Positions 48,584-58,550 are shown, numbered from the stretch's first letter. The stretch is DNA of 64,000 bases from Staphylococcus coagulans (GCF_002901995.1 NZ_PPQN01000001.1:1-64000), one strand, 5' to 3'. A program made the numbers and translations. Notes: generated by a model from the letters alone, not told the origin.

Positions 48584-49506
48584 TGAAAAGTTTCAATAGT
48601 ATTATGGGAAACCATCAAAACCTTGATCAAAAAATACAAGAGATTAAACGACAAGTATTAAATGATCCAGATGTAAAAGCTTTTTTGAATGCGCATCAAT
48701 CAGAAGTAACGAACAGAATGATTGATGAAGATTTAAATATTCTTCAAGAATATAAAGATCAACAAAAGCATTATGATGGTTCGCACACGTACGAGAACTG
48801 CCCAAACTTTGTTAAAGGTCATATACCTGAACTTTATATAGAAAACCAACATATTAAAATTCGTTATAAACCTTGTCCATGCAAAATAAGACATGACGAA
48901 GAGCAACATGCTAAAAGTATGATTACATCTTTCCATATGCATCCAGATACACTCAATGCTAAAATTAAGGACATTTATATGACGAGACGTAATCGCTTGG
49001 ATTTAGCTATGAGGCTGGATGATATGATTGATGCGATGATTGATAAACGACCTGTGAAAGGACTATACCTATACGGAGAGTTCGGCACAGGGAAATCCTT
49101 TATTTTGGGTGCAATTGCGAACGAATTGAAGGATAACCGTGTACCTTCAATGATTATTTATGTGCCTGAATTTATACGTACATTAAAAAATGGTTTTAAA
49201 GACGGTTCTACTTCCAAGCGCATTCAACAAGTGCGTGAAGCACGAGTTCTTTTTTTAGATGACTTAGGTGCAGAAGATATGACGCCTTGGGTACGTGATG
49301 AAGTTTTAGGTCCTATTTTACATTATCGAATGATTCAAGAACTCCCAACATTTTTCAGTTCGAATATGAGTTTACAAGAATTAGAAGATCATTTGGCGAC
49401 CACAAAAAATGGGACAGATGTGATGAAAGCGAAACGTATTATGGAACGTGTCAAAACTTTAAGTGAAGCGTATTTATTAGAAGGAGAAAATTATAGAAAG
49501 CATTGA
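48583..49506 (+). CDS. dnaI: Primosomal helicase loader DnaI
   Basis: An AAA+ ATPase that loads the replicative helicase onto DNA. The 307 residues include an N-terminal helicase-interaction domain with a Zn-binding pattern (CPNF ... CPCKIRHDEEQH). The AAA+ core carries Walker A LYGEFGTGKS and Walker B VLFLDDLGAED, sensor segment FFSSNMSLQELE and a C-terminal arginine finger (IMERVKTLSEAYLL). Its coding end overlaps the -35 box of the thrS promoter, so thrS is read from a separate start. Confidence 0.95.
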   Translation: MKSFNSIMGNHQNLDQKIQEIKRQVLNDPDVKAFLNAHQSEVTNRMIDEDLNILQEYKDQQKHYDGSHTYENCPNFVKGHIPELYIENQHIKIRYKPCPCKIRHDEEQHAKSMITSFHMHPDTLNAKIKDIYMTRRNRLDLAMRLDDMIDAMIDKRPVKGLYLYGEFGTGKSFILGAIANELKDNRVPSMIIYVPEFIRTLKNGFKDGSTSKRIQQVREARVLFLDDLGAEDMTPWVRDEVLGPILHYRMIQELPTFFSSNMSLQELEDHLATTKNGTDVMKAKRIMERVKTLSEAYLLEGENYRKH

Positions 49507-49530
49507 AAAAATAAATTTTAGCGTTATAAT
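49503..49530 (+). promoter_or_regulatory. Promoter of thrS
   Basis: TTGAAA (49503-49508), a 16-base spacer and TATAAT (49525-49530). The -35 hexamer overlaps the dnaI stop codon. Confidence 0.75.
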
Positions 49531-49539
49531 AAGGATAAA

Positions 49540-49790
49540 TAAATATTGATTTTAAAGTTTGAGGATACGATACGAACGGAAGTTATGGTACAGAGAGCTA
49601 CTGGCGATGAGAATGTAGTGCATAACCCTTTGTGTTACTCCCTCTATAGATTGGTATTTGTAATGAATACCCGGATCAAGACCGTTATCTTATGTAGAGA
49701 TGTCATTGCAGAGATATGTATGGCAAATTAGGGTGGTAACACGAAGACCTCGTCCCTTTGTTGGGATGGGGTCTTTTTTATTTTCAAAAC
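49540..49790 (+). ncRNA. T-box leader of thrS (threonine tRNA-sensing)
   Basis: The T-box sequence AGGGTGGTAACACG (49731-49744) follows a long stem I region. The likely specifier loop GAATACCCGG contains an ACC threonine codon (49669-49671). A terminator stem, GACCTCGTCCC with GGGATGGGGTC (49747-49774), is followed by TTTTTTATTTT. In T-box control, uncharged tRNA-Thr pairs with the leader and prevents termination. A 61-codon open frame inside this region is not a gene. Confidence 0.93.
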
Positions 49791-49821
49791 TTTAACGACA
49801 ATCAATGATAGGAGGAACATT

Positions 49822-51759
49822 ATGTCAGAAATTAAAGTACGTTTTCCAGATGGAAGTGAGAAAGCTTTCGAACATGGTACAACTACAGAAGAGATTGCAC
49901 AATCCATTAGCCCAGGGTTAAGAAAAAAAGCGGTTGCTGGTAAATATAATCAACAGATGGTGGATTTGACTCGTCCATTAGAAGAGGATGGAACACTTGA
50001 AATCATTACACCAGGTAGTGAAGAAGCTTTGGAAGTGCTGAGACATTCTACAGCGCATTTGATGGCACAAGCTTTAAAACGTTTATACGGCGACGTTAAA
50101 TTTGGTGTCGGTCCTGTAATCAATGAAGGCTTTTATTATGACTTTGATATGGAAGAAAAAGTTTCGAGTGATGACTTTGAAAAAATTGAAAAAACAATGA
50201 ATCAAATCATTAATGAAAATCAAAAAATCGAACGCCGTGTTGTTTCACGAGATGAAGCTAAAGCATTTTTTGCGAACGACCCGTACAAATTGGAATTAAT
50301 AGAAGCCATTCCAGAAGATGAGCCCGTAACACTTTACAGTCAAGGTGAGTTCACTGATCTTTGTCGAGGTGTCCATGTTCCTTCAACATCAAAAATTAAA
50401 GCTTTCAAACTTTTATCAACTGCTGGCGCTTATTGGCGTGGTGATAGTAATAATAAAATGTTACAACGTATTTACGGTACAGCATTTTTTGATAAAAAAG
50501 ACTTGAAAGCACACTTGAAAATGCTAGAAGAACGAAAAGAACGTGATCACAGACGTATTGGTAAAGAAATGGAATTGTTTACTAATAGTCCGCTTGTAGG
50601 TGCAGGTTTACCGCTATGGTTACCGAATGGCGCAACAATTCGTCGTGAAATCGAACGTTATATTGTTGATAAAGAAGTAAGTCTTGGGTATGACCACGTT
50701 TACACACCTGTGATGGCGAATGTTGATCTTTATAAAACTTCAGGCCATTGGGATCATTATCAAGAAGATATGTTCCCAACAATGCAACTTGATGCAGACG
50801 AAGCGATGGTATTAAGACCTATGAACTGTCCTCATCATATGATGATTTACGCTAACAAACCGCACTCGTATCGTGAATTGCCTATTCGTATCGCTGAGTT
50901 AGGTACAATGCATCGTTATGAAGCAAGTGGTGCCGTGTCAGGACTCCAACGTGTTCGAGGCATGACTTTAAACGACGCACATATCTTTGTAAGACCTGAT
51001 CAAATTAAAGATGAATTCAAACGTGTTGTAAAAATGATTTTAGATGTTTATGAAGATTTTGGCTTTGAGGATTATAAATTCCGTTTGAGTTATCGTGATC
51101 CAGAAGACAAAGAAAAATATTTCGATGATGACGATATGTGGAACAGAGCGGAAAAAATGTTGAAAGAAGCTGTCGATGAACTAGGATTGCCATATGAAGA
51201 AGCGTTAGGTGAAGCGGCATTTTATGGTCCAAAACTTGATGTTCAAGTTAAAACAGCAATGGGTAAAGAGGAAACATTATCAACAGCACAACTTGACTTC
51301 TTATTGCCAAAACGATTTGAATTAACTTACATTGGGCAAGATGGAGAACAGCATCAACCTGTAGTTATTCATCGTGGTGTCGTTTCAACAATGGAACGTT
51401 TTGTTGCCTTTTTAACTGAAGAAACAAAAGGAGCATTCCCGACTTGGTTAGCACCACAACAAGTTGAGATTATTCCTGTTAATAACGATTTACATTATGA
51501 TTACGCCCGTCAAGTTCATGATGAGTTAAAATCTCAAGGTGTGCGTGTGCATATCGACGATCGTAATGAGAAAATGGGTTATAAAATAAGAGAGGCGCAA
51601 ATGAAAAAAATTCCTTATCAATTAGTAGTTGGAGATAAGGAAATCGAAAACAATGAAGTTAATGTTCGTCAATATGGATCTAAAGATCAAAAAACAGTTG
51701 AAAAAGATACATTTGTGTGGGAATTGATTGACGAAATTCGATTAAAAAAACAGAGATAA
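49822..51759 (+). CDS. thrS: Threonine-tRNA ligase
   Basis: Charges tRNA-Thr. The 645-residue class II synthetase has an N-terminal TGS domain (1-62) and an editing domain with HSTAH at 75-79 and CRGVHVPST. The catalytic core follows with [45 protein letters not shown] and the [13 protein letters not shown] motif 3. The anticodon-binding domain starts at [17 protein letters not shown]. Editing residues are intact. It has a GGAGG ribosome site. Expression is governed by the T-box just upstream. Confidence 0.98.
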   Translation: MSEIKVRFPDGSEKAFEHGTTTEEIAQSISPGLRKKAVAGKYNQQMVDLTRPLEEDGTLEIITPGSEEALEVLRHSTAHLMAQALKRLYGDVKFGVGPVINEGFYYDFDMEEKVSSDDFEKIEKTMNQIINENQKIERRVVSRDEAKAFFANDPYKLELIEAIPEDEPVTLYSQGEFTDLCRGVHVPSTSKIKAFKLLSTAGAYWRGDSNNKMLQRIYGTAFFDKKDLKAHLKMLEERKERDHRRIGKEMELFTNSPLVGAGLPLWLPNGATIRREIERYIVDKEVSLGYDHVYTPVMANVDLYKTSGHWDHYQEDMFPTMQLDADEAMVLRPMNCPHHMMIYANKPHSYRELPIRIAELGTMHRYEASGAVSGLQRVRGMTLNDAHIFVRPDQIKDEFKRVVKMILDVYEDFGFEDYKFRLSYRDPEDKEKYFDDDDMWNRAEKMLKEAVDELGLPYEEALGEAAFYGPKLDVQVKTAMGKEETLSTAQLDFLLPKRFELTYIGQDGEQHQPVVIHRGVVSTMERFVAFLTEETKGAFPTWLAPQQVEIIPVNNDLHYDYARQVHDELKSQGVRVHIDDRNEKMGYKIREAQMKKIPYQLVVGDKEIENNEVNVRQYGSKDQKTVEKDTFVWELIDEIRLKKQR

Positions 51760-51790
51760 TTATTGCTACTACATGAAGACTGATGTATAG

Positions 51791-51796
51791 TATAAT
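51791..51796 (+). promoter_or_regulatory. -10 element of the lysP promoter
   Basis: TATAAT about 30 bases before the riboswitch aptamer. A well-placed -35 is not evident. Confidence 0.5.
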
Positions 51797-51819
51797 CTAA
51801 ATATAAATATTATTTGATT

Positions 51820-52042
51820 GAGTTAGAGGCGCGATTTTAAAGAGTAATCCTTGGTTTGTATTGATGATACTGACACCATAAGATGAAAGGGAAAGTCGCC
51901 GAAATGAGAAGTGGTCATCAACACTTCTTGTTGGGCTAGTATTCGAAAGGAACTAGACTGTCACAACAGTGATGCGCTACCTATTAATATAAAATTAACA
52001 GAGGTTGCGTCCGGTTTTTGATGCAATCTCTGTTTTCGTTTC
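51820..52042 (+). ncRNA. Lysine riboswitch (L box) with terminator, upstream of lysP
   Basis: The aptamer core elements appear in order: AGAGGCGCGA, AGAGTAATCCTT, GGGAAAGTCGCCGAAATG, TTGGGCTAGT and GAACTAGACTGTCAC. GCGCTACCT closes P1, near 51823-51983. A terminator follows: CAGAGGTTGCGTC (51999-52011) pairs with GATGCAATCTCTG (52020-52032) before TTTTCGTTT. Lysine binding is expected to favour termination, lowering transporter synthesis. Confidence 0.95.
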
Positions 52043-52127
52043 TATTAAGGTCGTTTTAATTTGCGTAATTCATCTAGCGACACAAGATTTGTCTAAACCT
52101 CTAAGCAATTGGGAAAGGATTAGGAAA

Positions 52128-53636
52128 ATGAGTAACGAAAAAATTGAAAATCAAAATACAGTTCAGCGTCATTTGAAAGATCGACATATTTCTATGATTG
52201 CTATAGGTGGAGCGATTGGGACGGGTTTGTTTATGACATCTGGTGGCGCCATTCATGATGCAGGGCCTTTAGGGGCTTTGCTCGGTTATTCCATTATTGG
52301 GATTATGGTGTTTTTCTTGATGACTTCACTTGGAGAAATGGCGACGTATTTACCAGTTTCAGGATCATTTAGTACCTATGCAACACGATTTGTTGATCCT
52401 TCTTTAGGCTTTGCTTTAGGATGGAACTATTGGTTCAACTGGGTTATCACTGTTGCTGCTGATGTCACTATTGCTGCACAAGTCATTCAGTACTGGGCGC
52501 CTTTACAATTTTTACCTGCGTGGACATGGAGCTGCATTTTTATGGTCATTATATTTGGACTTAATGCTTTGTCTGTGCGAGTTTATGGCGAAAGTGAGTA
52601 TTGGTTTGCATTTATTAAAGTCGCAACTGTCATTATTTTCATTATCGTAGGTGTACTGACTATCTTTGGTATTATGGGCGGTAAAGCCGTTGGGTTTGAC
52701 ACATTTACTCAAGGTGATGCGCCGTTATTAGGTAATGGTGTAGGCGGAAGCTTGCTCGCTATTTTTGGTGTATTTTTAATTGCAGGTTTCTCTTTCCAAG
52801 GGACAGAATTAATTGGGATTACAGCAGGTGAATCTGAAAATCCAGAACGTGCAGTACCAAAAGCGGTTAAACAAGTTTTTTGGAGAATATTATTATTTTA
52901 CATTTTTGCCATTTTCATTATCGGTATGTTAATCCCTTATAACTCTTCAGCACTTATGGGTGGTGGAGATGATATAGCAACTTCACCGTTTACGCTTGTG
53001 TTCAAAAATGCTGGTTTAGCCTTCGCTGCTTCATTTATGAATGCTGTCATTTTAACGTCAGTATTATCTGCAGGAAATTCCGGTATGTATGCAAGTACGC
53101 GTATGCTCTATTCAATGGGGAAAGATGGTTTAGCTTCAAAAGTGTTTAGTAAAACGAACAAGAATGGGACGCCAATAATTTCTATGCTTTCTACTGCTGC
53201 TATCGTTATTTTAATCTTTACAGTTCAACATCTTAGCGGTAACGCTTATGAATATATCGTTGCTGCCAGTGGTTTAACAGGTTTTATTGCATGGGTCGGT
53301 ATTGCAATCAGTCATTATCGGTTTAGAAAAGCTTTTCACGCACAAAACTATGATATTGATCAATTAAAATATAAAGCGAAGTTATACCCATTTGGCCCAA
53401 TTCTTGCTGGTGTGCTTTGCACCATTGTCATTATTGGACAGGACGTTGATTTAATCCAAGGTGGCGGCTTTGATCTCAATCGTTTCTTAATTACGTATAT
53501 GGGTATTCCAGTATTTTTAATCTTTTTCTTTTATCATAAACTGAAATATAAAACGAAACTGATTCCAGTAAAAGAAGTTAACTTAGATAAAAATGTTGAA
53601 ACAATTGAAAAAAACTTCCAAAAAAACATTGACTAA
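52128..53636 (+). CDS. lysP: Lysine-specific amino acid permease
   Basis: A proton-coupled APC-superfamily importer in the membrane. The 502 residues show a cytoplasmic N-terminus, then about 12 hydrophobic helices. The first has the family signature MIAIGGAIGTGLFMTSGGAI, and FSFQGTELIGITAGESENP is the conserved helix-6 loop. The open frame starts at 52005, but this first part lies in the riboswitch terminator. The ATG at 52128 (MSNEKIENQ), after GGGAAAGGA, is the real start. The lysine riboswitch supports lysine as the substrate. Confidence 0.95.
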   Translation: MSNEKIENQNTVQRHLKDRHISMIAIGGAIGTGLFMTSGGAIHDAGPLGALLGYSIIGIMVFFLMTSLGEMATYLPVSGSFSTYATRFVDPSLGFALGWNYWFNWVITVAADVTIAAQVIQYWAPLQFLPAWTWSCIFMVIIFGLNALSVRVYGESEYWFAFIKVATVIIFIIVGVLTIFGIMGGKAVGFDTFTQGDAPLLGNGVGGSLLAIFGVFLIAGFSFQGTELIGITAGESENPERAVPKAVKQVFWRILLFYIFAIFIIGMLIPYNSSALMGGGDDIATSPFTLVFKNAGLAFAASFMNAVILTSVLSAGNSGMYASTRMLYSMGKDGLASKVFSKTNKNGTPIISMLSTAAIVILIFTVQHLSGNAYEYIVAASGLTGFIAWVGIAISHYRFRKAFHAQNYDIDQLKYKAKLYPFGPILAGVLCTIVIIGQDVDLIQGGGFDLNRFLITYMGIPVFLIFFFYHKLKYKTKLIPVKEVNLDKNVETIEKNFQKNID

Positions 53637-53644
53637 AGTTTAAT

Positions 53645-53835
53645 ACGTTGGTATGATTGTATCTGTTGAATACGAAACGGACCAAGTAGAAGCTTCCCGC
53701 TTCTCACCTGTGGCGACGCAAAAAGCTGTTGGCAGGTTAACGATTAAACATGTGAAGTATGTTCATGTTAACGTGAAGAGCGGGGGTAACGCACCCTCGC
53801 TTTTTTTCGTGCTTGGACCATTCGTAAATTTTTTG
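53645..53835 (+). ncRNA. L20 leader (ribosomal protein autoregulatory RNA) of infC-rpmI-rplT
   Basis: The Firmicutes L20-leader phrase AGAAGCTTCCCGCTTCTCACCTG lies at about 53688-53710 (hairpin AGAAGC/GCTTCT). CACCTG/CAGGT pairing and further hairpins (CATGTGAAGTATGTTCATG) follow. It ends in a terminator, AGCGGGGG with CCCTCGCT then TTTTTTT (53779-53807). In Bacillus L20 binds this leader and promotes termination. The region also explains the false N-terminal extension of the infC frame. Confidence 0.93.
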
Positions 53836-53847
53836 GAGGTGTCAACC

Positions 53848-54366
53848 ATAGCTAAGGATCAAACGCAAGTTAATGAGAAGATTCGCGCAAAAGAATTACG
53901 TGTCATCGGTCAAAATGGTGACCAAATTGGTGTAAAATCTAAAAATGAAGCATTGGAGATGGCAGACCGACTTGGTTTAGATGTCGTAATTGTCGCTCCA
54001 AACGCTAAGCCACCTGTTGCTCGTATTATGGATTACGGTAAATACAAATTTGAGCAACAAAAAAAAGAAAAAGAAATGAAAAAGAAACAAAAAGTCATCA
54101 ATGTTAAAGAAATACGTCTTAGCCCGACTATTGAAGATCATGATTTCAATACGAAGCTTAAAAACGGACGTAAATTTTTAACTAAAGGTGATAAAGTTAA
54201 AGTTTCAATTCGTTTCAGAGGGCGTGCAATTACACATAAAGAAATTGGCCAACGCGTTTTGGAAAAATATGCTGAAGCGTGTAAAGACCTTGCTACAATA
54301 GAGCAAAAGCCTAAAATGGAAGGTCGCCAAATGTTCCTTATGTTAGCCCCAATTAATGAAAAATAA
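53848..54366 (+). CDS. infC: Translation initiation factor IF-3, probable AUA start
   Basis: Binds the 30S subunit and checks start-codon pairing. From this start it has 172 residues ([19 protein letters not shown]...), the usual length. The N-terminal domain, lysine-rich linker ([17 protein letters not shown]) and C-terminal domain ([21 protein letters not shown]) are present. No ATG, GTG or TTG is well placed. GGAGGTG is followed six bases later by ATA. The in-frame GTG at 53839 lies inside the ribosome site itself. Non-AUG starts (AUU) are known for infC in other bacteria and allow self-repression. The open frame back to 53653 covers the L20 leader. Confidence 0.93.
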   Translation: MAKDQTQVNEKIRAKELRVIGQNGDQIGVKSKNEALEMADRLGLDVVIVAPNAKPPVARIMDYGKYKFEQQKKEKEMKKKQKVINVKEIRLSPTIEDHDFNTKLKNGRKFLTKGDKVKVSIRFRGRAITHKEIGQRVLEKYAEACKDLATIEQKPKMEGRQMFLMLAPINEK

Positions 54367-54391
54367 AAAGTGATTATAGGAGGAAAACATC

Positions 54392-54592
54392 ATGCCTAAA
54401 ATGAAAACCCACCGCGGAGCTGCGAAACGTGTAAAAAGAACAGGATCTGGTCAACTTAAACGTTCTAGAGCTTATACGTCTCACTTATTCGCAAACAAAT
54501 CTACAAAGCAAAAACGTAAATTGCGTAAAGCTTCTTTAGTTTCAAAAAGTGATGCAAAACGCGTTAAACAATTATTAACATACGTAAAATAA
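54392..54592 (+). CDS. rpmI: 50S ribosomal protein L35
   Basis: A 66-residue, very basic large-subunit protein. [20 protein letters not shown] at the start and the [24 protein letters not shown] tail are typical (residues about 39-62). It lies 25 bases after infC with a GGAGG site, in the conserved infC-rpmI-rplT operon controlled by the L20 leader. Confidence 0.98.
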   Translation: MPKMKTHRGAAKRVKRTGSGQLKRSRAYTSHLFANKSTKQKRKLRKASLVSKSDAKRVKQLLTYVK

Positions 54593-54665
54593 TATTTAAT
54601 AAAGAATAAAAGATTGAGATGAGGTATGACAGAGCATACCCTAGAGACAAAAGGAGGAATTTATT

Positions 54666-55022
54666 ATGCCACGTGTTAAAGGTGGAACGGTAACAAGAGC
54701 GCGTCGTAAAAAGACAATCAAATTAGCTAAAGGTTACTTCGGTGCGAAAAGCACATTATATAAAGTTGCAAAACAACAAGTTATGAAATCAGGTCAATAT
54801 GCATTCCGTGACCGTCGTCAAAGAAAACGTGATTTCCGTAAATTATGGATTACACGTATCAATGCTGCTGCACGTCAACATGATATGAGTTACTCTCGTT
54901 TAATGAACGGTTTAAAACAAGCGGGTATCGATATTAACCGTAAAATGTTATCAGAAATCGCAATTTCTGACGAAAAAGCATTTGCTGAATTAGTCAACCA
55001 AGCTAAAGCAGCTTTAAAATAA
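54666..55022 (+). CDS. rplT: 50S ribosomal protein L20
   Basis: Binds 23S rRNA early in large-subunit assembly and represses its own operon through the leader. The 118 residues begin [20 protein letters not shown] and have a long basic helix ([20 protein letters not shown]). The globular C-terminal domain contains [19 protein letters not shown]. It has its own GGAGG site and is followed by a strong terminator, so the operon ends here. Confidence 0.98.
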   Translation: MPRVKGGTVTRARRKKTIKLAKGYFGAKSTLYKVAKQQVMKSGQYAFRDRRQRKRDFRKLWITRINAAARQHDMSYSRLMNGLKQAGIDINRKMLSEIAISDEKAFAELVNQAKAALK

Positions 55023-55053
55023 TTATATTTAGAAGCGTTAGCGTCTAAATCGC

Positions 55054-55110
55054 AAACTCTCTTCAAAGTAGATACTGCTTAAGTAACCACTTTGAAGAGA
55101 GTCTTTTTAT
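55054..55110 (+). terminator. Terminator of the infC-rpmI-rplT operon
   Basis: ACTCTCTTCAAAGT (55056-55069) pairs perfectly with ACTTTGAAGAGAGT (55089-55102), followed by CTTTTTATTT. A small palindrome, TAGAAGCGTTAGCGTCTA, precedes it at 55030-55047. Confidence 0.93.
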
Positions 55111-55173
55111 TTAAGGCTTTACCATTTTTTATAAATTTTGTTACGATATATAAAAAACATAAAGGAGTTAACC

Positions 55174-55785
55174 ATGTCAAAATTTGATGAGCAAATTACT
55201 GTTGTGCCACGTATGCGACTATTTAATAATGAAGAAAATGCCTTTAACGGTTTTCTACCTCGTACGGATAACAAAGGTCAGTCTATTTATCAAACGCTAG
55301 CCGATTATGAAGTGAAAAGACGCGGTGATATGGAAGAAGATCCTTCATTCAAGCAATTAATTAGTTATTGTTTATTAGAAAATGAAAACGGTGAAATTTT
55401 AGTTTATGAAAGATTAGAAGGCGGCGGAGAAGCACGTTTACATGGGAGTGCTTCAATTGGTGTTGGTGGACATATGAACGATGTTCCTAATGCTCAGAAT
55501 ATCGAGGAAGTCATTAAAATCAATGCGAGCCGTGAGCTTGAAGAAGAAGTTGGTTTAACCGTTGATGATAGTAAGGCGCTTAACTTTATCGGTTTTATTA
55601 ATGATGATAATAATGAAGTTGGCCGTGTACATTTAGGTGTTGTTTTTAAAGTGAATGTAAAGCAAGAAGAAGTAGAAGTGCAAGAAACAGACACTTTAAA
55701 AATAGAATGGCAATCACTAGAGAACATTCAAGATTTATCTATATTTGAATCGTGGAGTGCACTGATTTTAGAAAAAATGAAATAG
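55174..55785 (+). CDS. Nudix hydrolase family protein
   Basis: A 203-residue protein with a Nudix fold. ISYCLLENENGEILVYER opens the core, and the Nudix box is read as GGHMNDVPNAQ... followed by ASRELEEEVGL (REx2EExG intact). GRVHLGVVFKVNV follows. Nudix enzymes hydrolyse nucleoside diphosphates linked to another group; the substrate here is unknown. The ATG at 55174 follows AAGGAG by six bases; the longer frame from 55138 lacks a site. It lies nine bases upstream of the next gene's start and is likely co-transcribed with it. Confidence 0.87.
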   Translation: MSKFDEQITVVPRMRLFNNEENAFNGFLPRTDNKGQSIYQTLADYEVKRRGDMEEDPSFKQLISYCLLENENGEILVYERLEGGGEARLHGSASIGVGGHMNDVPNAQNIEEVIKINASRELEEEVGLTVDDSKALNFIGFINDDNNEVGRVHLGVVFKVNVKQEEVEVQETDTLKIEWQSLENIQDLSIFESWSALILEKMK

Positions 55786-55794
55786 GTGAATGCA

Positions 55795-56718
55795 ATGTCT
55801 GACATTATTCCTTTTCCAAAAATGAAGAACAAACTTATGAAGGATATCGATGAGACAATGAAGCAAGCACAATACGAACGTGCCTATGATGCCTTTAATG
55901 CATATGAACGCCATTTTGAGTTGACGCCAGAGCTTGCTTTAAAGAAGTGTGAAGTGCTTTGGCATCTAGAGTCTTACTTAGAGCTAAAAGAAGAATCTAA
56001 CATTTTAATGGTGCAAGGTTTTCAGCCTTATGACACGTTGATGGTTTATTACATTAAAAGTTTATTTGCATTAGGACATTATCATTCAGTGGTCGAGATG
56101 ATTACACAAGTGATTGATGAAGTACGCGAACATGAGACAAGACTAATTTTGCTACCGATCAAAGATCAAGCACAATCCAAATTAGACGAACGACAAGATT
56201 ATATGGCACACCGTTTACAAAATTTTACTTATTTGGATCAAAGTGAACAAACACAGCTGCTTTTAAGTTTAATCGATGATAGCGCGTATCAATTTCGGTC
56301 AACGATTGCCTATCTCTTGCAAAATGAAATCTTGCAAATGAATATACAAAGTTTAATGCTTGAATATTTACGTTTTGCTCGTTACAATCAATGCGTCCAA
56401 GTGGAAAAGCCATTTTGCAATTTGGAAATAAAGCCAAGTGAACTCAGTGGCATTGAACAAACGACATTCAAAACCGAACTTTTACCACGCATTATACATC
56501 GTTTAGAATCAGAAATGCCATCCTTTGTTCATGAGGCCTATGTTCACCTTCATACGCATAATATCGCGTTATATCCGTTTGATATTTTGGAAAAGGCATC
56601 CTTAGATACATGGGTTGAGGGCTATATGAACTATTTTAAAGCGCTAATGGGTTTCGAATATGAAACAGAAGGCGCGATAACTGGAATATTTAACTTGATA
56701 AAATCATTAAATACATAG
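55795..56718 (+). CDS. Conserved helical (TPR-like) protein of unknown function
   Basis: I do not recognise a characterised function. The 307-residue protein is almost all helix, with repeating pairs resembling tetratricopeptide repeats (QAQYERAYDAFNAYERHFEL, then LALKKCEVLWHLESYLELKE). No catalytic motif, signal peptide or membrane helix is seen. A similar gene sits at this position in other staphylococci, between the Nudix gene and tig. The ATG at 55795 has AGGTGA six bases before; the GTG at 55786 overlaps that. It is probably an operon partner of the Nudix gene. Confidence 0.75.
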   Translation: MSDIIPFPKMKNKLMKDIDETMKQAQYERAYDAFNAYERHFELTPELALKKCEVLWHLESYLELKEESNILMVQGFQPYDTLMVYYIKSLFALGHYHSVVEMITQVIDEVREHETRLILLPIKDQAQSKLDERQDYMAHRLQNFTYLDQSEQTQLLLSLIDDSAYQFRSTIAYLLQNEILQMNIQSLMLEYLRFARYNQCVQVEKPFCNLEIKPSELSGIEQTTFKTELLPRIIHRLESEMPSFVHEAYVHLHTHNIALYPFDILEKASLDTWVEGYMNYFKALMGFEYETEGAITGIFNLIKSLNT

Positions 56719-56727
56719 GTATCATTA

Positions 56728-56756
56728 TTTCAAACACTGACAACCTATGCTATAAT
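56728..56756 (+). promoter_or_regulatory. Promoter of tig
   Basis: TTTCAA (56728-56733), a 17-base spacer and TATAAT (56751-56756), 49 bases before the tig start. Confidence 0.75.
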
Positions 56757-56805
56757 AAAGAAGTTGAAAAATTTTAAAAATGAAAAATCATGGAGGTTTT
56801 TATAC

Positions 56806-58128
56806 ATGACAGCAACTTGGGAAAAAAAAGAAGGTAATCAAGGGTTACTACAAGTAACTGTACCTGCAGAAGAAGTAGATAAAGCGTTAGATCAAGCGTT
56901 CAAAAAAGTAGTTAAGCAAATCAATGTACCTGGTTTCCGTAAAGGTAAAGTACCACGCCAAATTTTCGAACAACGTTTTGGTGTAGAAGCGCTTTATCAA
57001 GATGCAGTAGATATCTTATTACCAAAAGCTTACAGTGAGGCTGTAGTAGAAGCAGATATCAATCCAGTTGATCAACCTGAAATTGAAGTAACACAAATTG
57101 AAAAAGGTAAACCATTTACTTTTGATGCTACTGTAACAGTAGAACCTGAAGTACAATTAGGTGATTACAAAGGATTAGAAATCACAAAACAAGCAACTGA
57201 ATTAACTGACGAAGAGCTTGAACAAACTATTGAACAACGCTTAGAAGCTATGGCTGATATGGTTATTAAAGAAGACGGTCAAGTTGAAGAAGGCGATACA
57301 GTTAACTTAGACTTTGATGGTTATGTAGATGGTGAACAATTCGAAGGTGGCCAAGCTGATGGCTACGACTTAGAAATCGGTTCAGGTATGTTTATCCCAG
57401 GTTTCGAAGAACAACTTGTTGGTTTGAAAGTTGGAGAAGAAAAAGAAGTTGAAGTGACATTCCCTGAAGAATATCACGCAGAAGAATTAGCGGGTAAACC
57501 AGCTACATTTAAAACAAAAATTAATGAAATCAAAACAAAAGAAGTTCCTGAGTTAGACGATGAATTAGCAAATGAACTTGATTCTGAAGCTGATAACGTT
57601 GAACAATACAAAGAAAACTTACGTAAGCAATTAACTGAACAAAAACAAACTGATGCTGAAAACTTACAAAAGGAAGAAGCAATTACATTAGCAACTGACA
57701 ATGCTACAGTTGATATTCCTGAAGCAATGATTAAAACAGAAGAAGATCGTATGGTTCAAGAATTTGCGCAACGTTTACAACAACAAGGTCTTAACCTAGA
57801 AACTTATTTCCAAATTTCTGGTCAATCTGAAGAAGACTTACGTGGTCAAATGAAAGACGACGCAGAACAACGTGTAAAAACTAACTTAACTTTAGCAGCA
57901 ATCGCTGAAGCTGAAAATATCGAAGTTTCTGAAGAAGATGTTGATAAAGAGTTACAAAATATGAGTGAACAATTCAACATTTCAGTAGAAGATATCAAAA
58001 ACACTTTAGGTAATACTGACATCGTTAAAAATGATGTACGTGTGAAAAAAGTAATTGATTTATTAGTTGATGAAGCGAAATTAGTTGAAGCAAAAAATGA
58101 AGATAACGAAGCGAGCGAAGAAGCTTAA
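56806..58128 (+). CDS. tig: Trigger factor
   Basis: A ribosome-bound chaperone and peptidyl-prolyl isomerase. The 440 residues have the N-terminal ribosome-binding domain with signature [17 protein letters not shown] near 43-60 and the FKBP-type isomerase domain ([20 protein letters not shown], about 160-245). A helical C-terminal chaperone domain ends in an acidic tail. The open frame starts earlier at 56764, but ATG 56806 lies behind GGAGG and gives the family N-terminus [13 protein letters not shown]. It is monocistronic, upstream of clpX, as is usual in Firmicutes. Confidence 0.97.
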   Translation: MTATWEKKEGNQGLLQVTVPAEEVDKALDQAFKKVVKQINVPGFRKGKVPRQIFEQRFGVEALYQDAVDILLPKAYSEAVVEADINPVDQPEIEVTQIEKGKPFTFDATVTVEPEVQLGDYKGLEITKQATELTDEELEQTIEQRLEAMADMVIKEDGQVEEGDTVNLDFDGYVDGEQFEGGQADGYDLEIGSGMFIPGFEEQLVGLKVGEEKEVEVTFPEEYHAEELAGKPATFKTKINEIKTKEVPELDDELANELDSEADNVEQYKENLRKQLTEQKQTDAENLQKEEAITLATDNATVDIPEAMIKTEEDRMVQEFAQRLQQQGLNLETYFQISGQSEEDLRGQMKDDAEQRVKTNLTLAAIAEAENIEVSEEDVDKELQNMSEQFNISVEDIKNTLGNTDIVKNDVRVKKVIDLLVDEAKLVEAKNEDNEASEEA

Positions 58129-58211
58129 TTAAAGGATGTTGAGTGATACGATGGTTAGATCGAACATTCACTCAATGTTGACTAGCGCAACTGTAATAAA
58201 TTGACCCTTGA

Positions 58212-58272
58212 GGGGGTGGGATATTGAATTCTTGAACTCAAAGTTTTCTATAATCCCACTCTCATTTTCGTT
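58212..58272 (+). terminator. Probable terminator of tig
   Basis: GTGGGAT (58216-58222) pairs with ATCCCAC (58253-58259), followed by TCTCATTTTCG. The T-run is imperfect and it lies about 85 bases past the stop. Confidence 0.55.
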
Positions 58273-58494
58273 TATTGGCTATTTCAAATTCGATGAGATG
58301 CATAGTTAATATAGAATCAGCGATTAGAATTTCAATTGATATGAAAGAACTAAGGGAATTGTATATAATAAAGTAGTAAGCATCACTTGTTAATGGTTTC
58401 TTGCTATTTACAAAATACATTACAGTTAAGGCTAAGAAGTTAATGACTAGTCCAATGATGCAACGTAATGCAAATAACTTGAAAGAAACTATAT
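58273..58494. other. Intergenic region between tig and clpX
   Basis: No supported gene. A TATATAATA at about 58363-58371 is promoter-like but has no clear -35. The rest is AT-rich without strong hairpins. Confidence 0.3.
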
Positions 58495-58523
58495 TTGCGT
58501 AATAGAATGCATTCTAGTATAGT
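58495..58523 (+). promoter_or_regulatory. clpX promoter with a perfect palindrome in the spacer
   Basis: TTGCGT (58495-58500), a 17-base spacer and TATAGT (58518-58523). The spacer holds TAGAATGCATTCTA (58503-58516), a perfect 14-bp palindrome exactly between the two hexamers, as expected for a repressor site. It is not a CtsR, CIRCE or LexA site. Confidence 0.6.
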
Positions 58524-58550
58524 CGTTAAAGAACAGGGGTGTAATAAAGT

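Noticed and set aside
49546-49731. 61-codon frame upstream of thrS
   Set aside because: It lies wholly within the T-box leader, whose RNA structure explains the sequence.
52005-52127. N-terminal extension of the lysP frame
   Set aside because: It overlaps the riboswitch terminator; the ATG at 52128 has the ribosome site and family start.
53653-53847. 65-codon N-terminal extension of the infC frame
   Set aside because: It overlaps the L20 leader and has no similarity to IF-3.
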